Shown: positions 22,796-31,530 of the stretch, piece after piece
Position numbering within the stretch: position 1 is the stretch's first letter
Layout: each line of letters begins with the position of its first letter
From: Zymoseptoria tritici IPO323
Lineage: Eukaryota > Ascomycota > Dothideomycetes > Mycosphaerellales > Mycosphaerellaceae
Assembly: GCF_000219625.1 (NCBI RefSeq)
Contig: NC_018212.1
Location: 496,001 to 560,000 of the forward strand
Direction: 5' to 3'
DNA length: 64,000 nt
The notes under the pieces: generated by a model
What the model was told of the DNA's origin: nothing
Seen by the model: the letters and a program-made list of their open reading frames with translations, nothing else
Database searches by the model: none
Position numbers and translations under genes: made by a program

Positions 22796-23123
22796 CGTCT
22801 CCGAATGGTGAAGCTCCTAAACCAACGGATTTGGCACACTTTGCGAAGCGCTCATCGATGACATTGGCCGTTGCCAGAAGGATTCCCGTCACGAGGCTGG
22901 ATATCGATTGTCCCGGCCCATGCATTGACCAGCTCCCATATCGCGGCACAGCACGATCATTCGATATAGACAGCCATGCTGCTCTGCTGTCATCTGCTGA
23001 ATTAATCAGTCTTCTGCCACTTCCAAATCTCGAATCCCGACTCTATCCTCATCAGATCCAGGCAATTACTCAACCCTTCGGATTCTCCTCGCCTCAATCT
23101 CAGGAACTCCCAGCACAGGCAAC

Positions 23124-23364
23124 ATGGGCAAAGGTGCGAAACAACAGCCGTACTACGACCCAAACGCCCGGCCTGCAGGAGGCCCTCTTCCACAAGGCGG
23201 CTACTACAACGGTCCACCGCCGCAAGGACAGTATCCTGAGAAACGCAAACGTCCTTGGTGGGCCAAAATTGGTATGCTCTCCGATGGGGCGTGTACGTCG
23301 TTGATTGGCAATGAGTGACTAACGATCACTCTCAGGTATGCTGTGCGGTGCCTTGGGCGCGTAA
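23124..23364 (+). CDS. 58-residue Pro/Gly/Tyr-rich small protein
   Basis: Unrecognised small protein: MGKGAKQQPYYDPNARP, then PPQG-type repeats and a basic patch EKRKRPWW, ending AKIGMLCGALGA. Exons 23124-23271 and 23336-23364, 64-bp GT-AG intron with a CTAAC branch point. The Pro/Gly/Tyr-rich start and a short Cys-containing end recall cysteine-rich small tail proteins of fungi, but the multi-cysteine tail of those is absent, so no family is claimed. The intron is bounded by an 8-bp direct repeat, GGTATGCT. It converges on TERT. Confidence 0.6.
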
Positions 23365-23731
23365 AAGAAGTTTCGCGATGTGCCGCACTTGGAGCGGAGA
23401 GAGCTGGCGCGAGGGGCAGGCCGGGTCGATTGAAGAGAGCGGGAACTGTGGGCTGAGGATAGAATGTTGTGAAGCTTCCTTCTGGTGGTAGTGGAGCAAG
23501 CTCAGCAAGGAATTTGGTGGTCAAATATGACTCGTAGAAATGGTCTTTGAGCTCGTTGTGAGAGAGAGCGGCCTCGAATGCCGACAGACAATAATCAGCG
23601 TTCCTTGTGAGCATTCTTTCCGTTCTTTGCGCAGGTACTGTACTCTGTTCTTGATGGGGGTCCTTCAAAGCTGAAAGTTCAGTACTTTTCGTCGGACATG
23701 ACAACTCACACCTTGGATTCAAGACCGTACA
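23365..23731. other. Intergenic between convergent genes
   Basis: 3' flanks of the small-protein gene and TERT. A minus-strand open frame (23204-23722) runs antisense through this stretch and was judged non-coding. Confidence 0.5.
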
Positions 23732-26700
23732 TTATGCTGTACGCGAGCGGGCAAAGATAGTTCCACGACTTGAGCCAGCGCTCCTCGCGACGGCTTCCGA
23801 CAGCATGACTGCCTCCGTCCAACTGAAGTTGTGGGTTGCTGCGGTCCTCTGCGCCTGCAGCCAGGCCAGCAAGGTTGTGTATCGAGTTTGTCTACGCTGG
23901 AAGACTTCGTCGAATGCTGTGCATGCGAGCCTACACGAACAACAGAAGTCAGCGAGTGCTCAGGCGCCACTTTGAGAGATTGCCAAGCATCCGACGTACC
24001 ATCTCGCTTGCCCAGCGGTGATGCAGCATTCGAAAGAGGACGCTTCTTTGCCGCCTTTGAGCTTGCTTCGCCGCATCAGTACGCACGATAGCTTTATTAC
24101 GTCGTCGACGGCTCCTATGAAGACCATGTGTGTCAGCCTTGTCCGTTCCAGAATGACCGATGGGTTCAAGCAGCGTAGTAACAGTCTGCCAAACACTCAC
24201 GAATGATGAACTGCCCTGCCGGTTGCCTTCCAGATGGCAGCGACCTGATGTAGTAATACGACTTCTGCGCCACTTCCAAGAAGCAATGGTGAAGATTCGA
24301 TACAACAGTCGGGATCGTGTTGTAGGTGGTGGAGAGGAGCATGGCGTGCATTTGAAGTTTCAGTGCGCTGCGTTTGTTAGCTTTGGATGCGGTCGAGATG
24401 ACGATTAGTACTCACTTCAACGTCTTGCGGTAGAACGTCTGGCCTGGCAGCTTTGAGTATTCGACCGTGATGGAGTCGGCTGAGTCTGTAGGCGTTGTTA
24501 GCGAAGGCAGTGGTGGGATGAATAGCGACAAGTAACTCACTGGCCTGCCGCCTCCTTTCGCGGTCCTTGCTCAAGTCCAAAGTCACGGTGTTGATCGCAT
24601 TGCCGCAGTAAGGGAAGTCCACATCCGCCACCTTCATGATCCTCTTGCCGTTGACCTCAACGTCAAAATTGGCCCGACTCTTCTCTGCTTTGATCTGCAC
24701 GCCATACTCCGGCACGCCAGCATGCATCGTCCTCACGAACTTCTCCGCGACACCGCGGTCCGTGCTGATGATCAAGAAGTCGTCAATCAGCCGCAGTAGG
24801 ATACTGTTCCCGCCCACAAAGCTCAGGACTTCGCGTTCCAGCTCAGCGTAGAAGCAGCTGCACAACAGACTTGAAACGATCGAACCCTGGGGAATGCCGA
24901 TCTTCTGGCGGTAGAAGCGATTGCCAACTTTGATGAGGTTGGACTCGATGTGCTCTTCAAGCAACGACAGGATGGCCTTGCGGCTCTCCTGTCGCGCGTT
25001 GCCTCCGTTCACATATACAGTCCTGGTCCGGCCTTCTGCTGTGTCTCTTTCGATTTCTCGTCTGAAGTCGAATGCTGATGTGCCAGGTGTGGCTTTGGTT
25101 AGGAACTTCCACGAAGGCTTTGAGATTGTGGTGATGGTCTCTGCAAGCTTTGCCCGAGAGTAGCGTGCGATTTGGTAGTGGTCGGCGCTGATGATCTTTC
25201 TGGCCATTTGCAACAGCCTAGCCTGTGGGATTGTGTCAAAGCATGCTTGGACATCGACCTTAGCGAAGTATAGCGGCTTCCCACTTAGGCCTCGTCGTGC
25301 CAAAACTTCTCGGTAAGCCTGCAGTCGTGGGAACATGTCATCGACTGAGAACAGCGCAGAGCCCAGCAGAGCAGGATCGGCCGACTTTTCATAGTTCAGG
25401 GCGCTGAATGTGGGCGTAAGGGCGCTGTTGATGCTTCGACCCAGCACAATCTGACCGTGTTGCAATTTTTGCACTCTTCGCCGCAGGTTGATGATCGGTC
25501 GCATCCCTTGCTCCTTTGGCAGCAATCTTACATGGCTCACTCCCAAGCTTCGTTTCGCAAGCATTGTCTTGACGGTAGTGGTGTTGCATTCCTCAAGCAT
25601 GTTCAGCTTTAGTGAATTCAATGCAGGCTCGGACATCTCTTTCCAAACATCATGGCGGAAATAGAAGAGCTGATTCCGTTGCATAGTGGATTCGGTGACG
25701 TGAAAGTGTCCGCGGATCAGGGGAACCAAGAAAGAATCGAAGAGGTAGTAAATCAACTCCGCCATGAGCTCCTTGCGCTTCGCGTAGTCGGAGGGACTGA
25801 GCTTATGGGTAGCATCGATGCCAGGTGGACTAAGCCACTCGACATCCGTCACCTTGATTCCTTGCAAGATGTCGTGCAGCGCGAGGCTTTCATACCGTCG
25901 TAACTTGATAAAATTATCGATGCTACCATGCAGATGGCGGACGTTGGAGTTACCCCAAATCTCCGGCGGGAAGACTTTACTGATAGCAGACCTGCAGAAG
26001 GCCGAGACTTGAGCAGGATGCGTAGCTCTAGCAAATGGGTCGTGTTCAAATGCTTCTTGGGGGCGTGTTACTGGGCAGTAATGATCGAGGATGGCCGAAA
26101 AAGCGCATCGGGAATGGCGTTTGCGCATGCGATGCACAAGCTCAAAAGTCTTGCCTCGGAGCCTTGGAGGAAGTCGTTGCGCCTTCAAACTGGCATCGAT
26201 GCCTTTTGCTTTGCTTCTCTGTGAGTGAACATACTTCTGATGCGAAATCTCTTTCTCTCGGAGTGTATAGTCTTTGCAGGCTTGCGCTGTTTCCTTTGGA
26301 TCCAGTTCCGAAGTAAAGACGTTATGTAGTCCGAATTGCCTTGGGAATACATACTTCATGACATGCTTCGTCTGTTCCTGATCGTCAAGGTCACGTTGTC
26401 GATTGAACACATGTATCTGATTTAGCCCGAACTTCACCTTCCCGTTCGAAGTCAAGGCCGGTCTTGCATAGAGCATGCGATGTCGCACGAAACGTATGTT
26501 TGACGGGCTTGTGACCGATCTGACATTCCTCTCAGCAGGCACTTGCGCCAGATTGCTCGGGCGAGAGGATTTCGGAGCGTCGCTTGAGACCGGCGGGCAA
26601 GACAGTAAATCCAGATCGCACATGGGTATTCCACTTAGCTGGCTCAAGTTGTTGCTGCCTGCGATAGGTTGAAATATGCCACAATCCAGCAAAAGATCGC

Positions 26701-27371
26701 CGAGGATCCGGTCGGCTCCTCCTCCCAGCAGCTCAGGAATGGCAGTCCACGGATGTTGCCTCAGAGCATTGGCGTTGTCATTCGTGCCGCTCGAATAGAT
26801 TCCTGGTATACCGGGCACAATCCGAGGTTCAACACCGTGGTTGTTCGCATTCAGATAGCGCTGATAGGTCTGGCAAAGGAGATGGGAAGGCCTGGTACTG
26901 CCTTGCTGGCGGCGGAAAAGCAGCCATATTGCGAAGTCGACAATCTAGTGGACATCAGTCTGTTCAGCAATGCGGATCCCGTGTAAGAAACAGCCAACTT
27001 ACTTCATGCTGCTTGAGACCACCTGGTGTTGGTGGAGCTGTTGAGCCGCTCAGCTGCTGGGTGAAAATGGAAATGTCATCTTCGATCAGACTTTCGTCTT
27101 GAGCGTGAACGGCAGCGAATGTTCCAATGATGATTGAATCAAGCAGGCGTGAGACAGCAGCGTCTCCGAGAACCGTAACATCTCGCCCATACAGCTGCAG
27201 CCTTCTGCGACGTTTCTTGCTCAGGCGCGATGCCAGATACTGTCTCAAAGTCACCAGCTCAGGGTAGTACTTTCTCAAAAGAGAATGTGATGGTCGCTCG
27301 TCATGGCTTTGGTCGAGCTTTGGCTTCTTGACCGCACTTTGACTGCCCCGGTCTGGGCGCTTTCGTTTCAT
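23732..27371 (-). CDS. TERT: Telomerase reverse transcriptase (TERT/Est2)
   Basis: Catalytic subunit of telomerase, which copies the telomerase RNA template onto chromosome ends. 1107 residues from six exons: 27371-27003, 26944-24541, 24485-24416, 24367-24201, 24114-24000, 23930-23732; introns of 58, 55, 48, 86 and 69 bp, all phases consistent. Seen: Lys/Arg-rich N-terminus (nuclear signal) and TEN-like region, CP motif FIKLRRYESLALHDILQGI, T motif FYFRHDVWKEM (about residue 550), motifs 1-2 VRLLPKEQGMRPIINLRRR, motif A DVQACFDTI (about 687), B' IGIPQGSIVSSLL, motif C LIDDFLI (about 842), then the thumb across the short exons (ADSITVEYSKLPGQTFYRKTL). All three catalytic aspartates are present. 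The start is the first ATG of exon 1. Confidence 0.95.
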
Positions 27372-27844
27372 GCTGCGTCTTGGGCATCATGCGAGTCCGA
27401 GTGATGTCGTGGTCAAGATGACCGACAAAGGCACGCGCTTGAAAGACGCGCTGACGACCTCGCTTAGTAAGCAGAGTAAGCAGCTCGCAGCGAGGTCTCC
27501 TCTTCGGGACATGTAACCATCCTCATCCTTCAACTCCTCCTTCATCTGACTCTGCCATCGAATCGAAAGACCTCATTTGTGTCTGACACGGTCACTGACA
27601 TCGATCGATGGCATACTCGTCAGCTTGGCCTCGCGACACCGAAAGACCGAGCTTACAAATGATCTTGAGAGAACTCTCCACTTCCCCGCCAGGATCTGTC
27701 GCTCTCAGGTCATGTCATGCGCTCGCTCCAGTTTGATCATATGCATCAAGTACAAGAGACCTCTCGAATAAGGCGCTGAGTCCAAGTTCGTGGGAGACAT
27801 ATAACTTGCCTCTGTCTCTTTCCCATTGATACCGTCTTGAATTC
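27372..27844. other. Divergent promoter region, TERT / questin-oxidase-like gene
   Basis: No gene recognised. Both flanking genes read outward from here. Confidence 0.5.
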
Positions 27845-29239
27845 ATGTACAGGACCTTCACACAGCGGCTACAGACACTAGCAACGCCATCTACACAATT
27901 CAGACTTGCACGGTCCGTAAGAACCATGGCGACTGCTAGCACCGTCCAGCTACAGGCCAGCCAGAAGCCCGCATACTACAAATCCGGCATCACATCCGAG
28001 ACTTCAAAGAGAGCATCGGAACTCCTCCAGGAGAATCACGAGCGACACCACATTTTCTTCAACCACGAAGGCTTTCATAACCATATCGTTCATCATTTGC
28101 TTACACTATGGTCTTTGGGAGCTGGAACGGCTGACATCCAGAAAGGTTACGACGACAACCAATCCTACCAGCGCCCAGCAATCACCCCAAAGAGTTCCAT
28201 CGTCGGCCAACTCCAAGATGTTGACACCTTTATGCAGCATCTCGGCCCGGAGAAGCACTACCCTGACTTCCTCGAATTCTTCAAACATGAGATCGAGGCA
28301 AAAGGCTGGCAGGAAACTCTCCGGCAATATGTCTTCGCGGGAGATCAGAGAGCCGATGACATGCTGGTCAGAATGTACTCGGGCTTCCTCCATCCTATCA
28401 TTCACCTAGGTTTCGGCATTGAGTTTCAGCAGCCCGCAATCATCGCCGAGGCACTTGCACAAGCCGCATGCCACGACAACTGGCTTGGACAACTGCTCCT
28501 TCCGGCGGAGAAAGTAGCTGCTAGCCGAGCCGGTGGGACGTCGAAGAGCATTGTCCAGCTCATAGACGAAATCCATGCCGACAAGCAGATCATCGACGCA
28601 GTCCGCTGGGAGGATGGCAACAAGATCCGCGACGGCCTCCTCGCCCGTGCTGGAGACCGCATGATCGACTACCTCTCTCAAGTCAAGGTCAAGCCAGACG
28701 ACCTCGAGCTCAAGATCGCCGAGATGACAAATGCCTGTATCTACTACACTGGCGGCGCGCAGAGAACCGACAAAGCGGTCAAGTTCGACTTCTTCTACAT
28801 GCACTCGGTCAACAGCAGCATTTTCTGGTCCAGCTTTTTGAAGCAAGACTGGCTGAGCGAAGTCAACAAAGTCAGATTGTTGGAATGGAAGATCCGCCTG
28901 GACCTCGCCATGTATGCTTCGCGTCGTTCGCCCGAAGTTCGTCTGGACTTGATCAGAGACTACAAACCTTGTAAGCCTTCTGGCTGGGATGAGATACAGG
29001 CTCGTGTGTGTGCACTGCCGGACGACGGACATGCTTCGAAGCTGGTTCGAGCGATCGCACATGGTGAGCAGATTTGTGAGCCATACGAAGAGAGCGATGC
29101 CTTTCGGGTGAGAGGAAGCGATTGGCTTCAGCTCGGGCATATGATCATCGACTCTGTCGAAGCACCCGGCGAAACATGGGTGCGATCAACTGGATTTGAC
29201 GAGGCCTGGAAGCATGTTCCTTTGCGATCGCAGTTGTAA
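27845..29239 (+). CDS. Questin oxidase / AflY-like (DUF4243) oxidoreductase
   Basis: Member of the fungal questin oxidase-like family, which in known polyketide pathways (for example AflY) is linked to Baeyer-Villiger-type ring oxidation. Single exon, 464 residues. Seen: ERHHIFFNHEGFHNHIVHHL near the start, GQLQDVDTFMQHLGPEKHYPDFLEFF, MYSGFLHPIIHLGFGIEF and AQAACHDNWLG, all with conserved histidines. The first 28 residues are Arg/Ser/Thr-rich without acids (MYRTFTQRLQTLATPST...), like a mitochondrial presequence; a second ATG at 27926 gives a protein without it. No polyketide synthase or other cluster gene is near, so a housekeeping-like family member is as likely as a pathway enzyme. Confidence 0.85.
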   Translation: MYRTFTQRLQTLATPSTQFRLARSVRTMATASTVQLQASQKPAYYKSGITSETSKRASELLQENHERHHIFFNHEGFHNHIVHHLLTLWSLGAGTADIQKGYDDNQSYQRPAITPKSSIVGQLQDVDTFMQHLGPEKHYPDFLEFFKHEIEAKGWQETLRQYVFAGDQRADDMLVRMYSGFLHPIIHLGFGIEFQQPAIIAEALAQAACHDNWLGQLLLPAEKVAASRAGGTSKSIVQLIDEIHADKQIIDAVRWEDGNKIRDGLLARAGDRMIDYLSQVKVKPDDLELKIAEMTNACIYYTGGAQRTDKAVKFDFFYMHSVNSSIFWSSFLKQDWLSEVNKVRLLEWKIRLDLAMYASRRSPEVRLDLIRDYKPCKPSGWDEIQARVCALPDDGHASKLVRAIAHGEQICEPYEESDAFRVRGSDWLQLGHMIIDSVEAPGETWVRSTGFDEAWKHVPLRSQL

Positions 29240-29654
29240 CTATATGCAATCTAGCAAGAGATAGCAGAGAGTAGGTAAAGTTGATACTACTCGCGGCGAC
29301 CAGGACGAAAGCGTACATGGCGTAGAGCGAGGACTCTCTCATTCCCAGGCATAGTCCGCACAGTATTATGACGGGCCGAATCTACGAGGCTCGCAATGAG
29401 CAGTGCGGGCAGAAGACTCCCATGGTTTTCATCCTTGCCTGCTTTGTATACGGTCGATCAAGTCGCGGAATAATTTCAACGCCCATCGATGAATGCCTCC
29501 TTTGTCGAAAAATCTTTCTTCCCATAGTACAATACTAAGCCTCCCCACACACGGAAGCAGACGTATCCACTCGCCTGTTAAAACCCCATCTATCGCCCTC
29601 GTCCTCGAACCACCCCTTCCTCACCCTCTCCAACCCCCAACCCAAACCCCAAAA
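29240..29654. other. Intergenic
   Basis: Promoter side of the following secreted protein. The last 80 bp are C-rich. No gene recognised. Confidence 0.5.
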
Positions 29655-30143
29655 ATGCGTTTCCCAACCCTCACCCTCCTCCTCCTCCTCCTCCTCTGCC
29701 TCACCACCCTAACCCTCGCCCAAAACAGCGAGAAATACTGCCGCATCAACCGCCCCAAAGCCTACCAAGCCATCGGCAACTTCTGCAAAAGATCCGGCCG
29801 CCTCATCGTCCCCTCGGAATACGCCCGCGTCGGCCAACGAGACGCAACGGGTCGCGCTCGCGCTTGGATTACGGGGAATTGTAGTGGCGGACAGTGGGTT
29901 CCGCAGCGGTTTTGTCGCGCGCAGTTTATGGAGATGTGTCAGTTTCGGACGCTGAATAAGAAGTTTGGGACGAGGATGTGTCAGTATTGGGTGAGTTGGG
30001 AACGGTGTAGAAGCTAGGGGTGGTGTTTGGGGGAGTTGAAGCTAATGTTTTTTTTTTCCACGCAGCATCTCAGATTTGATCCTCAGAGCAAAATCGGTGA
30101 AGAGCCTCTTGGTGGGTTTCATAAGATTCGCAAGCCGTCTTGA
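29655..30143 (+). CDS. Secreted six-cysteine protein, paralogue A
   Basis: Small secreted protein, 137 residues, no known family. Exon 1 29655-29990, intron 29991-30065 (GTGAGT...CACGCAG, with a T-rich 3' end), exon 2 30066-30143. Signal peptide with a Leu-rich core ending near TLAQN. Six cysteines with spacing C-x14-C-x31-C-x10-C-x7-C-x13-C. The same six cysteines and the motifs VPS.YA..G.R, QWVP and QF..MC occur in the protein at 37080-37475, which supports both the gene and its intron (CQYW joined to HLRF matches CQEWRLER). Effector, antimicrobial or wall-active roles are possible but unsupported. Confidence 0.75.
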
Positions 30144-31530
30144 AGCCTTGCTTTGGTTGGACACGGCGATCGGTGAATGATGGGAGGTGGAGAAGGTGAC
30201 TTTAGACGGAATTGTCGTAGTTTTGAGTGGAAACCGTCGGAGTCGAACACGTGTCTCTGTCTGCTGTGTATTCAAGCTTGACGAGCGGGAATATAGCAGG
30301 ACGTCTCTGCAAGCGTTAAGGAATAGTCGTCTTGGTTGAGAAGCGAATACACGTATGAAAATGATAAGTCGTCAGTCGTATGGTCGTCGATGCATCAGGA
30401 CTCGAGAGCTCCCATCGACTTGTCGGATATCCAACCCAACAAGACTGTCTTCTCGAAAGGTGGAGGTCAAGGTTTGGCTTGTGATCGAACCGCTGTTCTT
30501 GGCTCTTGCACGCCGCCGATTTTTCCTCTTCGAGAATTCCTGCTGGTGACTAGAGGCGACTTCAGTTAGTTACCTTTTAGATCCGCGTGGAAATCGGCGA
30601 TGCTTTGCGGGCAAGGCTGGAGGGATGTTGAGCTCTTTGACCTTGCTGCCTTTGAAGGCGGCTGGTTTCGAAGGAGTGTATACACAAGATGGTTGGAAAG
30701 GGGAAGAGCAGAGCTTCACCCCAGTCATCACTGATTGGTTGGCCGCTCTGACCACTGAGAGGGTCCAGGAAATATTGCATGGAACCTACCTATCGTTGGA
30801 ACAACAGTGTCTCCTTTTGATCCCCTGAGATCGTCGCCGCGAGTTGGGAGAATTCCGGGGAACAAACCCAGGGCACAGTTGACAACGCTGCGGCTTGCAT
30901 CAGCGATCTGAAGGGTGGGAACATGCTAGAACTATTGCTCTCGTCGCCGCCAATTTGTTCAGCGTGCAACTTCGCTTGCAATTAGTAGGCGCCGGCAACT
31001 CGCGGTCTCCGATTTGGCTGAGGCCTTTTCCGGTTCCTAGAGGATTTCTGTTCGGAGTCCGGAGCATTTCTGTTGAAAATTGCCATGTCAATTCCCGTCA
31101 TCGATCGCAGCAAGTTGGCACAACCTTTATGCAACAATTGCATCGTGGAGCGCAGTCTGCAGTCATCATTATGCATGATTATCTACATTATCTCATGCGA
31201 ACTCCCCTCTTGTGTTGCATCGTCGTCGTCAATATCGCACTTGATTCATTCTCGTCGTTGTTGTTGACATAATTTCCTCTCTTCCCTTCTCGCAAATCTC
31301 GACGTTGAGCGTCGCCTATATTGGACTATCCTCTTCCAGGATTGGCCTGATTTCACCCCTGCTCGCCTGCAAATATAGGTAGCGATTGATTGCTCAGGAT
31401 AAACCGGCCACTCTGGAACATCTCCCGACCGGGGTCTTCGATTGACTATTATTATTCTTGCTATCATACGCCCTGCGAATCGACAAGACAATATCCTTCA
31501 ACAGCCTCTCGCAGTCGTGATCGACTTGCC
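30144..31530. other. Intergenic, long upstream region of the TBC gene
   Basis: About 1.4 kb with only short unconserved frames. No repeat, RNA gene or promoter element could be supported. Confidence 0.5.

Noticed and set aside
17883..27371. PXR1 and TERT as a functional telomere gene pair
   Set aside because: The genes are separated by several unrelated genes and about 5 kb; shared neighbourhood is probably chance.
28406..29140. 244-codon minus-strand frame
   Set aside because: Shadow of the questin-oxidase-like gene.
30220..30260. tRNA T-arm-like stretch on the minus strand
   Set aside because: The stem halves do not pair and no acceptor or anticodon arm could be found.
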